From: an uncultured Mycobacterium sp.
GTDB taxonomy: Bacteria > Actinomycetota > Actinomycetes > Mycobacteriales > Mycobacteriaceae
Direction of reading: 5' to 3'
NCBI GenBank assembly: GCA_900078375.1
Contig: FLQS01000003.1
Span: 84,041 to 148,040 of the forward strand
DNA length: 64,000 nt
Shown here piece after piece: positions 20,464-28,952 of this stretch (the first letter of the stretch is position 1; each line of letters opens with the position of its first letter). Below the pieces are notes generated by a model. The model did not search any database and was not told where the DNA came from. It saw only the letters and a program-made list of their open reading frames with translations. A program made the position numbers and the translations under genes.

Positions 20464-21312
20464 CTAGTCCTGGCCGCCTTCGGCGTCGGCCAGTTCCTTC
20501 TTCCACTGGCGGAAGGTCTCCTCGGTGCGGCCGCGGCGCCAATAGCCGGAAATGGATGCCCATTTGGCGTCGACGCCGCGCTCCTTGCGGATATAGGGCC
20601 GCAGGTTGTGCATGACGGCTTGAGCTTCCCCGTGGATGAAGACCTGGGCTTGACCGGGCAGCCACGGGGCTGTGGTGACGGCCTCGACCAGCGGGGCGTT
20701 CTCGCCGGCCCGTTCGTCGCCGACGAGATCGGCTCGCCCGCCGCGGTAGATCCAGGAGATCTCGACGGATTCCGGTGCGACCAGGTCGATCTCGTCCTCG
20801 GGCCCGGAAACCTCGATGAATGCCCTACCAATGGCATTGGGCGGCAAGGCTTCCAGCGCCGCACTGATAGCCGGAATACCGGCCTCGTCGCCGGCGAACA
20901 GATGCCAGTCCGCACCCGGGTCGGGCGAGTATGCCCCGCTGGGGCCCATCAGGTGGATGGTGTCGCCCGGTTTGGCCGCCGCCGCCCACGGTCCGGCGAC
21001 CCCGTGTTCGCCGTGCACGACAAAGTCGACGGTGATCTGGCGCGCCTCGGGATCGACCCGGCGCACCGTGTAGGTGCGCACGGTGGGCTGTTGCTCGGCT
21101 GGCAGGGGCTTGAAACTGTCCAGGGTCAGCGGCTGCTCCAGTTTCGCGACATCGACGTCGTCGCGCAGGAAGACGAACTTCACGTAGGAGTCGGTGAACT
21201 CACCGGGCTTGAAGGTGTCAAACCCGGTGCCACCGAGCACGACGCGCACCATGTGCGGTGCGAGCTGCTCGGTACTGACGACCTGAAATGTGTGTAGTGG
21301 TCGACCCGCCAC
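20464..21312 (-). CDS. viuB: Siderophore-interacting flavoprotein (ViuB-like ferric-siderophore reductase)
   Basis: FAD-dependent NAD(P)H reductase that releases iron from ferric siderophores in the cytoplasm. 282 residues; FAD-binding R79-T-Y-T82 motif, a GVAGPWA loop, and a C-terminal SIP domain with SGYWRRGRTEETFRQWKKE. The GTG start at 21312 has GGGAGG 5 nt upstream. A -10 element TATAGT lies in the 77 bp before the gene. Iron control is likely from the family, but I could not find a good IdeR box here. Confidence 0.94.
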   Translation of the reverse strand: MAGRPLHTFQVVSTEQLAPHMVRVVLGGTGFDTFKPGEFTDSYVKFVFLRDDVDVAKLEQPLTLDSFKPLPAEQQPTVRTYTVRRVDPEARQITVDFVVHGEHGVAGPWAAAAKPGDTIHLMGPSGAYSPDPGADWHLFAGDEAGIPAISAALEALPPNAIGRAFIEVSGPEDEIDLVAPESVEISWIYRGGRADLVGDERAGENAPLVEAVTTAPWLPGQAQVFIHGEAQAVMHNLRPYIRKERGVDAKWASISGYWRRGRTEETFRQWKKELADAEGGQD

Positions 21313-21349
21313 ATCGCCTCCCGACGGAATTCGTTAGCCAACCTCCTCG

Positions 21350-21355
21350 ACTATA
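21350..21355 (-). promoter_or_regulatory. Candidate -10 element (TATAGT) of viuB
   Basis: TATAGT on the minus strand, about 38 nt upstream of the viuB GTG, in the gap between dprA and viuB. Gives viuB its own promoter separate from the yraN-comM-dprA operon. Confidence 0.45.
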
Positions 21356-21389
21356 CGTACCGACCGTGCGTTCGGGCTGGCTACGCCCG

Positions 21390-22523
21390 TCACGCAGGCT
21401 TGTGGACCAGCTTCCAGCAACCGTCCTCGCGACGCACCAGCCCGGCGATCTCCAGCATCGCCAGTGGCCCCAACACCCCGGTGGGCGGCAGACCCGATGC
21501 CACCGCGATCTCGTCGGCACTGCGCGTGCCACGGGCCGGCAGCGCCTCGTAGACCTGCTTCTCGGTATCGCTCAGCCCGTCGAGCGGCCCGGTCGGCCGT
21601 GGCTCCTCATCCGCGAATTCACCTGCCCGCCCGACCAATTCGACGACCTCTTCGGCGCGGGTCACCAACTCAGCACCGTTGCGCAGCAGGATGTGACATC
21701 CCATCGACGACGACGAGGTCACCGGCCCGGGCACCGCACACACCACCCGGCCCAACGCCCGCGCCCACGCGGCGGTGTTCGCAGCGCCGCTGCGCACCCC
21801 CGCCTCCACCACCACGGTGGCCGTGCCCAGCGCAGCGACCAACCGGTTGCGGGTCAAGAAGCGGTGCCGCGCCGGGCGCACACCGGGCGGATATTCGGTG
21901 AGCAGCAGGCCCGAACTGCTGATCCGATGCAACAGGGCGGAGTGACCGGCCGGGTACAAGACGTCGATGCCGCCGGCGAGAACGGCCACCGTCTGCCCCT
22001 CCACCGACAGCGCCGCACGATGCGCCGCCCCGTCGATCCCGTACGCCCCGCCCGAGACGACGGCGACCTCACGTTCCGCCAGCCCCGCAGCCAGGTCCGC
22101 GGCGACATGCTCGCCATAGCCGGACGCAGCACGCGTGCCGACGATCGCCGCCGCCCGCTCGACGACCTCGTCGAGGCGGGCCGGACCGATCGCCCACAGC
22201 GCCAGTGGCGTCCGGCCTTGCGGCTTGTCCCGCACCGCCGAACCGCCGAACGCCGCGAACGCGAGCACCGGCCATTCGTCGTCGTCGGGTGTGATCAACC
22301 GGCCGCCGCGACGTTCCAAAAGGTCCAGATCTGCTGCGGCCGAATCGATATCGCGCCGCGCAGCCGTGCGTTCTGCCAACACAGGACTCACATCACCTCC
22401 AGCGACCCGGTAGGACGCCTCCACCGGCCCGACTTCGCCGACCAGCGCGGCGATCTCGTCACAGGGCGGTTCGGCCACTCGGGATAGGTAGGCCCATGCC
22501 AAGGTCCTGACGTCGTCGCTCAC
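21390..22523 (-). CDS. dprA: DNA-processing protein DprA
   Basis: Single-stranded DNA-binding RecA loader of the DprA/Smf family. 377 residues: N-terminal helical domain, Rossmann core with VGTRAASGYGEHVAADLA and VVSGGAYGIDGAAHRAAL, and a C-terminal winged-helix domain (about 310-375). The GTG start overlaps the comM stop by 4 bp (GTGA), so it is translationally coupled. Mycobacteria are not known to be naturally competent, so the role is probably in recombination. Confidence 0.95.
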   Translation of the reverse strand: MSDDVRTLAWAYLSRVAEPPCDEIAALVGEVGPVEASYRVAGGDVSPVLAERTAARRDIDSAAADLDLLERRGGRLITPDDDEWPVLAFAAFGGSAVRDKPQGRTPLALWAIGPARLDEVVERAAAIVGTRAASGYGEHVAADLAAGLAEREVAVVSGGAYGIDGAAHRAALSVEGQTVAVLAGGIDVLYPAGHSALLHRISSSGLLLTEYPPGVRPARHRFLTRNRLVAALGTATVVVEAGVRSGAANTAAWARALGRVVCAVPGPVTSSSSMGCHILLRNGAELVTRAEEVVELVGRAGEFADEEPRPTGPLDGLSDTEKQVYEALPARGTRSADEIAVASGLPPTGVLGPLAMLEIAGLVRREDGCWKLVHKPA

Positions 22524-24031
22524 GGCTTGACCTCCCCCTGACGGAAGCTCAACGCGACCGCCACGTCGTCGACACTCGGCATCGTGCGCCCCGCCAAATC
22601 CGCCAAAGTCCAGGCGACGCGCAATGACCGATCCACTCCCCGGATACTCAGCACGCCGCGTTCTAAGGCCGTCTTGAGTGGCGCCATCGCGGTGGCGTCG
22701 AGCCGAAACTTCCGGCGCAGCACCGACCCGGTCACCTCAGCGTTGGTGGTGAAGCCGTACCGGCGCCAACGCTCGGCGGCCGCGGCGCGGGCCTGGGCAA
22801 CCCGCTCCCGCACGGCGACAGTTCCCTCCGCCGCGTCCGGCGTGAAAGCGCCGGCCCGCACCATGTGCATCTCCACCCGCAGATCGACCCGGTCCATCAG
22901 CGGGCCGGACAGCTTGCCCAGATAGCGACGCTTCTGCAGCGAGGAGCAGATGCAGTCTCTCGGGTCGGCCCGGGCACACGCGCACGGGTTGGCGGCCAGC
23001 ACCAGCTGGAACCGAGCCGGGTAGCGCGCCACACCATCACGGCGGGCCAGCCGAATCTCACCGTCCTCCAACGGTGTTCGTAGCGATTCCAGCACACTGA
23101 CCCTGATTTCGGCGCACTCGTCGAGGAAGAGCACACCGCGGTGCGCTCTGCTGACGGCACCCGGCCGGGCCATACCGGACCCGCCACCGACCAACGCCGC
23201 CACGCTCGACGAGTGATGCGGTGCGATGAACGGTGGCTGGGTGATCAGCGGGGTGCTCTCCGAGAGCAACCCAACGACGGAATGGATAGCGGTCACCTCC
23301 AGCGCCTCGCTTTCGGTGAGCTCAGGCAGCAGTCCCGGAAGTCGCTGGGCCAGCATGGTTTTCCCGACTCCCGGCGGCCCGGTGAGCATCAGATGATGCG
23401 CCCCGGCAGCGGCGACCTCGACGGCGAACCGGGCATGAGTCTGTCCCACCACGTCGGCCAGATCGGCGACCGACTCGACCGACCGTCCTGGTGCGTCGAC
23501 ACGTTCGTCGAGGGTAGCCTTGCCCTCGAGCCAGGCGTGCAACTGCCGAAGCGTCTGCACCCCAAGCACTTCGATACCGTCGACCAGGCTGGCTTCGGCG
23601 AGGTTGGCGACCGGCACCACCACGGTGGGCCAGCCCTGCCGCTTGGCGGCCAGCACCGCAGGCAGCACGCCGCGTACCGGACGAATGCGACCGTCCAGTG
23701 CCAACTCCCCCAGCAAGATCGACTTCTCCAGGCGATCCCACGGATTCTTGCGGCTCGCGGACAGCACCGCCGCCGCGATCGCGATGTCGTACAACGAACC
23801 GATCTTGGGCAGAGTGGCCGGGGACAACGCGAGTACGAGCCGCGACTGTGGCCAATCGTTGCCGCAGTTGGTGACTGCCGCGCGCACCCGGTCGCGGGAC
23901 TCCCGCAATGCGGCGTCGGGCAGCCCGACCAGGAACACACCGGGCAGCCCCGAGGAGATGTGTGCTTCGATCTCGACGATCTCGCCGTCGAGGCCGCGCA
24001 CGGCGACCGAGTGAGCCCGTCCCAGCGCCAT
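22520..24031 (-). CDS. ComM/YifB-family Mg-chelatase-like AAA+ ATPase
   Basis: 503 residues. N-terminal ChlI-like domain starting MALGRAHSVAVRGLDGEIVEIE, central AAA+ domain with Walker A TGPPGVGKTMLAQRLPGL and Walker B LFLDECAEI, and a C-terminal lid with the cysteine cluster NPCACARADPRDCICS. ComM homologues are branch-migration helicases acting in DNA integration. The ATG shares a base with the yraN stop, and the gene's own stop overlaps dprA, so yraN-comM-dprA form one coupled unit. Confidence 0.95.
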   Translation of the reverse strand: MALGRAHSVAVRGLDGEIVEIEAHISSGLPGVFLVGLPDAALRESRDRVRAAVTNCGNDWPQSRLVLALSPATLPKIGSLYDIAIAAAVLSASRKNPWDRLEKSILLGELALDGRIRPVRGVLPAVLAAKRQGWPTVVVPVANLAEASLVDGIEVLGVQTLRQLHAWLEGKATLDERVDAPGRSVESVADLADVVGQTHARFAVEVAAAGAHHLMLTGPPGVGKTMLAQRLPGLLPELTESEALEVTAIHSVVGLLSESTPLITQPPFIAPHHSSSVAALVGGGSGMARPGAVSRAHRGVLFLDECAEIRVSVLESLRTPLEDGEIRLARRDGVARYPARFQLVLAANPCACARADPRDCICSSLQKRRYLGKLSGPLMDRVDLRVEMHMVRAGAFTPDAAEGTVAVRERVAQARAAAAERWRRYGFTTNAEVTGSVLRRKFRLDATAMAPLKTALERGVLSIRGVDRSLRVAWTLADLAGRTMPSVDDVAVALSFRQGEVKP

Positions 24032-24396
24032 CAGCCGACCCCGCGGAGGTGGGTGATCTCCGGGGTCCGCTGACGGCCAATACGAACCCCGATTACGTCG
24101 ATCCGGATGGCAGCCCAGCTCTGGTCCTGCCCGGCCAGCCAGATCCCGGCCAGTCGCCGGATTCGGCGCACCTTGGTCGGCGTGACGGCCTGCTCCCACC
24201 CCCCGAACCCGTCACCGGTGCGAGTCTTGACCTCCACGAACACCAACGTGCGGTCGGGACCGGCCGCGATCACGTCGAGCTCGCCATACCGGCAGCGCCA
24301 GTTACGGGCCATGATTCGCAAGCCCAGCGCTGTCAGGTGGTCAACCGCGAGTTGCTCCCCCAGCGCGCCGAGCTGATTGCGCGTCAACGTTGTCAT
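24031..24396 (-). CDS. UPF0102 (YraN) family putative endonuclease
   Basis: 121 residues, PD-(D/E)XK nuclease fold: GALGEQLAVDHL, then YGELDVIA and LVFVEVKTRTG supply the D, E and K of the catalytic site. Function in vivo is unknown; the conserved linkage with comM and dprA suggests DNA processing. I chose ATG 24396 because the family begins right before TRNQLGALGEQ; an in-frame start at 24435 adds 13 residues with no conservation. First gene of the coupled operon. Confidence 0.92.
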   Translation of the reverse strand: MTTLTRNQLGALGEQLAVDHLTALGLRIMARNWRCRYGELDVIAAGPDRTLVFVEVKTRTGDGFGGWEQAVTPTKVRRIRRLAGIWLAGQDQSWAAIRIDVIGVRIGRQRTPEITHLRGVG

Positions 24397-24521
24397 GGGT
24401 GCAGCGTCGGCGAGTGAACCGACACACGCTGACACTCACTGGCGGATACGTACCGAAAATCGGCCAGTTGTCCCCAGTCCCGCGCTCATCCACAGCGCAA
24501 CATCTCGTTCCTGAACGATGA

Positions 24522-24680
24522 CTACCGTCCCCACCAACGGCGACCCGAGGAGTCCTCGCTGTTCGCACCGCCAGCGAGCCGGCCAACGCCGAATTCCGCG
24601 GCTTCCACACCGGTCATGCACGTCACCAAGCGTTCGGATCGCTCGTCGTCTTGCTGGGCGACCTCATCCCACCAGGCCAT
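24522..24680 (-). CDS. Small hypothetical protein (52 residues)
   Basis: Starts MAWWDEVAQQDDERSERLV and ends RRWWGR; acidic front and tryptophan pairs at both ends. The ATG follows a strong GGGGGAG ribosome site, and third codon positions are GC-rich, both favouring translation. No family recognised. It lies alone in the 395-bp gap between yraN and the HAD phosphatase gene; the rest of that gap shows nothing else I can name. Confidence 0.42.
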   Translation of the reverse strand: MAWWDEVAQQDDERSERLVTCMTGVEAAEFGVGRLAGGANSEDSSGRRWWGR

Positions 24681-24791
24681 GATCTCCCCCTCAACCGAGT
24701 ACGACGTTTCGATCGTCTCGCCACGCAATCACGGCCGCACGCGTAGTTCCCCACTCGACTTCCCGCGACTACTCACTCAGACGGGAGCCCC

Positions 24792-25565
24792 TCAGATCAA
24801 CTCGATGGCCTCGGCTATCGACGGCAGCACCCGAGCCGGCCGGAACGGATAGCGCTCGACATCCTCGAGCGTCGTCGATCCGGTCAGCACCAGGATCGTC
24901 TCCAACCCCGCCTCGATACCGGCCACCACGTCGGTGTCCATCCGATCGCCCACCATCACCGTGCTCTCCGAATGCGCCTCAATCCGATTCAACGCACTAC
25001 GGAACATCATCGGGTTGGGCTTGCCGACGAAGTACGGCTCGCGCCCGGTGGCCTTGGTGATCATCGCGGCCACCGATCCGGTCGCCGGCATCGGCCCTTC
25101 CGCCGACGGCCCGGTGACGTCCGGATTGGTGGCGATGAACCGGGCGCCCTTGCCGATCAGCCGGACTGCCTTGGTGATCGCCTCGAACGAGTAGGTGCGC
25201 GTCTCACCGAGCACCACGAAATCGGGATCGGTGTCGGTCAGCGTGTAACCCGTCTCGTGCAGCGCGGTGGTCAACCCCGCCTCGCCGATGACGTAGGCCG
25301 ACCCGCCGGGCAGCTGATCGTTCAGGAAAGCCGCGGTGGCCATGGCCGAGGTCCAGATGGCCTCTTCCGGCACGTCGAGTCCCGAACGAGCAAGCCGCGC
25401 CGCCAGGTCACGCGGTGTGTAGATCGAGTTGTTGGTCAGAACCAGGAACCGGCGTTGCTTGTCGATCAGGCACGCCAAGAACTCGGCAGCCCCTGGCAAC
25501 GCATGCTCCTCGCGGACCAGCACACCATCCATGTCGGTCAGCCAGCACTCCGGTGTCGTGCGCAC
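24792..25565 (-). CDS. HAD-superfamily class IIA phosphatase (NagD-like)
   Basis: 257 residues from the GTG at 25565. HAD motifs: DMDGVLV (motif I, both aspartates), LTNNS (motif II), a lysine in GKPNPMMF (motif III) and VGDRMDTDV (motif IV), with a C2A cap. Likely a phosphosugar or nucleotide phosphatase; substrate unknown. The GTG has GGGAGG 3 nt upstream and begins the conserved part. An in-frame ATG at 25646 overlaps the stop of the preceding gene (ATGA) and would add 27 non-conserved residues; I cannot exclude it. Last gene of the MFS-led operon. Confidence 0.9.
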   Translation of the reverse strand: MRTTPECWLTDMDGVLVREEHALPGAAEFLACLIDKQRRFLVLTNNSIYTPRDLAARLARSGLDVPEEAIWTSAMATAAFLNDQLPGGSAYVIGEAGLTTALHETGYTLTDTDPDFVVLGETRTYSFEAITKAVRLIGKGARFIATNPDVTGPSAEGPMPATGSVAAMITKATGREPYFVGKPNPMMFRSALNRIEAHSESTVMVGDRMDTDVVAGIEAGLETILVLTGSTTLEDVERYPFRPARVLPSIAEAIELI

Positions 25566-25642
25566 GGTCCTCCCTTCGGGGACGTCCTGCCCATCAGTGT
25601 TCCCTGATAGCGCGTCGCCAACCCCACGTTCGAGCAAGGCGG

Positions 25643-26251
25643 TCATGACGCGATATCCGCAGCGGCTCGGCGCTGAACCACCCGGCCGACGCCTGAGCAG
25701 GTTTGCGTGAACGTCGCCACCGGTGTCGATCTCAACCGAGCGTCATCGTGGACATGCGGAACACCTTGCCCGCCATCCGAATCAGACCCGCACAACACAC
25801 CCCACCCGACCGAGCCGTTGTCATCGGAATGGGCCACCACGAGAGCGTCCCGCGCAGACATCTGGTCCAGCAGCGACTCCATCGCGTGGTCAGGCTCGGC
25901 GAGCACGACGACCGGCTCGGCACCCGCCTCGGTCAGCCGGGCCACTTCCTCGCGCAGTCCGGACTGCTCCGCCAGCAGGATCTGCAGAAGCATCCTGTCG
26001 CTGGACTTATCTCGATGAACTGCACCGACTCTGGTCCGTACCCACATCCCCGACACCAGGCCCTCGATGTGTTCGACAACAGCAGGCAACGCGCGCCGGT
26101 CCACGTGCAGCCGCACCGACAGGCACGTCCGATACGCCGCACGGGCTTCGCCCAACGTGTTCGATCCGCCTGCGCACCCACTGGGCACGCCCCGGAAGGT
26201 GAGCTCCGGCTGGTGGTCGGGGTCGTAGCGGAAGATCACATGATCGCTCAT
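25643..26251 (-). CDS. Protein of unknown function, HicB-like N-terminus
   Basis: 202 residues, no confident family. Residues 1-45 (FRYDPDHQPELTFRGVPSGC, then a helix rich in Ala) look like the small HicB antitoxin-type fold. The middle (about 55-140) is helical and rich in Glu/Arg with VVVLAEPDHAMESLLDQM; the C-terminal third is Gly/His/Asp-rich (VGWGVLCGSDSDGG). The ATG shares a base with the stop of the 42-residue gene, and its own stop overlaps the in-frame ATG of the HAD gene, so it sits inside a coupled operon. No HicA toxin is adjacent. Confidence 0.7.
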   Translation of the reverse strand: MSDHVIFRYDPDHQPELTFRGVPSGCAGGSNTLGEARAAYRTCLSVRLHVDRRALPAVVEHIEGLVSGMWVRTRVGAVHRDKSSDRMLLQILLAEQSGLREEVARLTEAGAEPVVVLAEPDHAMESLLDQMSARDALVVAHSDDNGSVGWGVLCGSDSDGGQGVPHVHDDARLRSTPVATFTQTCSGVGRVVQRRAAADIAS

Positions 26252-26379
26252 CAACTCGCCTCCCTCCGGGCAGGTCGCACACCCATCGCGAACGTCACCC
26301 GTTGCCGCGCAGGCAAATACAGCTCGACATGCACGGGCTCGCGGTGTCGCCGCAAAAAGCCGAGAACCGCCCTGATCAT
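26251..26379 (-). CDS. Very small basic protein, 42 residues
   Basis: MIRAVLGFLRRHREPVHVEL then 22 more residues, ending RREAS; ten arginines and no cysteines. Its ATG overlaps the MFS stop by 4 bp (ATGA) and its stop overlaps the next gene's ATG by one base (TGATG). This precise fit between two real genes is the main support for translation. No family recognised; it could be a partner of the downstream unknown protein. Confidence 0.55.
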   Translation of the reverse strand: MIRAVLGFLRRHREPVHVELYLPARQRVTFAMGVRPARREAS

Positions 26380-27596
26380 GAGACGCCCATCGAAGGACGA
26401 CGCTGCAACGCCACCGAGACGGTCAACACCGCAAGTCCGATGACGGCCAGTGCGGCACCCGCAGCGGCCGGCGCGGTGTAGCCGTAGCCCGCGGCGATCA
26501 CCAGCCCGCCGATCCATGCGCCCGACGCATTGGCGATGTTCAGCGCCGAGTGGTTGAGCGCGGCGGCCAGCGTCTGAGCCTCGGCGGCGACATCCATCAA
26601 GCGGGTCTGCAACGCAGGCGCGATCGCCGCCCCGCTGGCGCCGATGCCGAACAGCAGCAGCATCGCGGTATACGGATTGTGCGCAGCCGCAACGAAAACC
26701 GCCAGCACCACCGCCAACGCCGCCATCGACACATACAGCCCGCGGATCACCGAACGATCGGCCATCCGGCCACCGGCGAAGTTGCCGACCACCATGCCGA
26801 TGCCAAAGACCATCAGCCCCACGGGAACCCAGGACCGCGACACGCCCGCGACGTCGGTCAGCGTGGTCGCGATGTAGGTGTAGACGGCGAACATGCCACC
26901 GAAGCCGACCATCCCGATCACCAGCGCCAGCCACACCTGCGGACGCCGCAGCGCCCCCAGTTCGGTGCGGGTGTTGGTGCTGCGGGTTGGAGCCAGGTCG
27001 GGTAGCCACATCCAGATAGCGGCCAGAGTCAGCAGTCCAATGACCACGGCCAACACGAATGCGCTTCGCCAGCCGAAGAATTGACCCAGCCACGACGCCA
27101 GCGGTACCCCGATCACCGTCGCCACCGTCAGTCCGGTCATGACCTGAGCGACGGCCTTGGCCCGTTGGTCGGGTCCCAACAGTTGGGCGGCCACCAGTGC
27201 CGCGACGCCGAAGAAGGCCCCGTGTGGCAGGCCGGCCAGAAAGCGTGCCCCGATCAGGACGGGGTAGTTCGGCGCCAGCACGGTGGCCACGTTGCCGACG
27301 GCGAACAGCGCCATCAGGCACATCAGCACGATCTTGCGGTTGAACTTGGCGGTCACCGCGGCGATGACGGGCGCGCCGATCACCACGCCGAGTGCATAGG
27401 CGGAGATGACATGGCCGGCGGTCGGCTCGGAGATGTGCAGTCCGCCGGCGATCTCGGGCAATAGACCCATCGAGACGAACTCGTTGGTTCCGATGCCGAA
27501 TCCGCCCAGAGCCAGGGCGAGAATGCCCAGCCGTGCCCGGCCTGGGCACAACGTGGGAGACGCCGCCGGTGCGGCGGGCCGGGAAGTGACGATCAC
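26376..27596 (-). CDS. MFS transporter, DHA1 (AraJ/YdhP-like) family
   Basis: 406 residues, 12 helices. Starts near LGILALALGGFGIGTNEFVSMGLLPEIAG, the family hallmark of the arabinose/purine-ribonucleoside and drug efflux branch; motif A-like loop AKFNRKIVLM between helices 2 and 3; second-half repeat GRMADRSVIRG. The start codon is uncertain (GTG at 27596 without a ribosome site on this strand; the family core begins about residue 20). First gene of a four-gene coupled operon, divergent from the ROK gene. Confidence 0.92.
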   Translation of the reverse strand: MIVTSRPAAPAASPTLCPGRARLGILALALGGFGIGTNEFVSMGLLPEIAGGLHISEPTAGHVISAYALGVVIGAPVIAAVTAKFNRKIVLMCLMALFAVGNVATVLAPNYPVLIGARFLAGLPHGAFFGVAALVAAQLLGPDQRAKAVAQVMTGLTVATVIGVPLASWLGQFFGWRSAFVLAVVIGLLTLAAIWMWLPDLAPTRSTNTRTELGALRRPQVWLALVIGMVGFGGMFAVYTYIATTLTDVAGVSRSWVPVGLMVFGIGMVVGNFAGGRMADRSVIRGLYVSMAALAVVLAVFVAAAHNPYTAMLLLFGIGASGAAIAPALQTRLMDVAAEAQTLAAALNHSALNIANASGAWIGGLVIAAGYGYTAPAAAGAALAVIGLAVLTVSVALQRRPSMGVS

Positions 27597-27714
27597 AGGA
27601 GGTATCGACTTTCTGTGCGGTGGCGGTTGCTGCCGCGGTGCAGCGTTCGATTCCTGTTCCGACCCTAGCGCGACTTCGATCGCGCTTCCAACCGACTTAT
27701 GTCTATAAAGAGCA

Positions 27715-27740
27715 AAAGTGATAGGTGTCTCTATTGCTTT
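27715..27740. promoter_or_regulatory. Imperfect inverted repeat between MFS operon and ROK gene
   Basis: AAAGTGATAG, six bases, then CTATTGCTTT; 8 of 10 positions are complementary. It lies 33 bp before the ROK start in the 176-bp divergent region, near a TATAAAG sequence. A candidate operator for the ROK protein; binding is inferred. Confidence 0.45.
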
Positions 27741-27772
27741 CAGTGCTTGATAGATCTTGGTTCAATGGAAAG

Positions 27773-28951
27773 ATGCCCGTCACCAGGCGTTCTGCCGCCC
27801 CCGCTACAGCTGGGGACGTGTTCGGGCTGATTCGCGACGGTGCGGCCACCACTCGTGGCGAAATTCGCATGCGGACGGGCCTGTCCAGGACGGCAGTGGG
27901 GAGCCGGATTTCCGCGCTGGCCCGTCGCGGGCTGGTCTCCGAAGTCGATGAAGGCCCGTCGACCGGCGGCCGGCCACCGGCGCTGGTGCGGTTCAACGCC
28001 GAGGCCGGCGTGGTCCTGTCGGCAGCCATCGGCCGCAGCCGCACCCGGCTGGCGGTGTGCAACCTCGCCGGCGACATCCACACCCTGACCGACATGGACT
28101 CCGAGATCCGCATCGGACCCGACGACCTGATGCCTGACCTGGTCAAACGGCTCGAGGTGCTCCTCGACGAGACCGGCCACCCCGCCCGCGACGTCCTCGG
28201 CGTCGGGGTGTCCCTGCCCGGTACCGTCGACCAGCAGCGCGGCTGCAGCCTGGCCTCCCCGGTGATGAACGGCTGGGATGGCGTCCCGCTGGAGCCCTAC
28301 TTCCGCAAGCTCACCTCGGCACCGATCGTGCTCGACAACGACACGAACGTCCTGGCCCTGTCCGAACGCCGCAGCGCCCTGAAGGTCCACGACAACCTGC
28401 TGCTGATCAAGGCGTCCACCGGACTGGGCGCCGGGATCGTCGCCGGCGGCGTACTGCAGCGCGGTGCGCTGGGCGCGGCAGGCGAATTCGGCCACAACAA
28501 GACCGCCGCCGCCGCGGGCATCCCCTGCCGCTGCGGTGACACCGGCTGCCTGGAGGCGATCGCCGGCGGCTGGGCGCTGGTGCGCACGCTGCAGGAGCAG
28601 GGCCGCGCGGTCAACCACATCCGCGACGTCGTCGAACTGGCCAACCACGGCGACGGCGAGGTGCGCTGGCTGCTGCGCGAAAGTGGCCGTCACGTCGGCG
28701 AGGTGATCGCCGCCGCAGTGAACCTGCTCAATCCCGAAGTTCTGGTTGTCGGCGGTGACATGGCGGGGGCCTACGATTTCTTCGTGGCCGGGCTACGGGA
28801 AACGTTGTACGGTAACGCAACTGCGCTGGCCACTCGCCACCTGCAGGTCGTCCCGTCCACCTACGGCGACAAAGCCGGCAATATCGGGAGCGCGGCGCTG
28901 GTGCTGGAAAAGATCCTGTCCGCCGACGCCATCGACGCGTCGCTGCGCTGA
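27773..28951 (+). CDS. ROK-family transcriptional regulator or sugar kinase
   Basis: 392 residues: N-terminal winged helix (about 12-75, TRGEIRMRTGLSRTAVGSRISALARRGLV) and a ROK kinase-fold domain with the zinc motif CRCGDTGCLEAIAGG and the sugar-binding segment LPGTVDQQRG. The N-terminal HTH indicates a NagC/XylR-type repressor that senses a sugar. The start ATG 27773 has GGAAAG just upstream. Divergent from the MFS operon, so it is the likely regulator of that operon, and convergent with the DUF2469 gene at 1 bp. Confidence 0.92.
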   Translation: MPVTRRSAAPATAGDVFGLIRDGAATTRGEIRMRTGLSRTAVGSRISALARRGLVSEVDEGPSTGGRPPALVRFNAEAGVVLSAAIGRSRTRLAVCNLAGDIHTLTDMDSEIRIGPDDLMPDLVKRLEVLLDETGHPARDVLGVGVSLPGTVDQQRGCSLASPVMNGWDGVPLEPYFRKLTSAPIVLDNDTNVLALSERRSALKVHDNLLLIKASTGLGAGIVAGGVLQRGALGAAGEFGHNKTAAAAGIPCRCGDTGCLEAIAGGWALVRTLQEQGRAVNHIRDVVELANHGDGEVRWLLRESGRHVGEVIAAAVNLLNPEVLVVGGDMAGAYDFFVAGLRETLYGNATALATRHLQVVPSTYGDKAGNIGSAALVLEKILSADAIDASLR

Positions 28952-28952
28952 C

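Noticed and set aside
21332..21345. IdeR-like AGGTTGGCTAACG at the viuB promoter
   Set aside because: It matches only if one base is inserted; ungapped it agrees with one half of the consensus only.
25643..26379. Toxin-antitoxin pair (HicB-like 202-residue protein with the 42-residue protein as toxin)
   Set aside because: The 42-residue protein has no HicA motif and the gene order and sizes do not fit HicAB. The HicB resemblance is by eye only.
27597..27603. AGGAGGT on the plus strand as a ribosome site of a hidden gene
   Set aside because: No start codon at the right spacing opens a frame with coding character; it lies on the wrong strand for the MFS gene.
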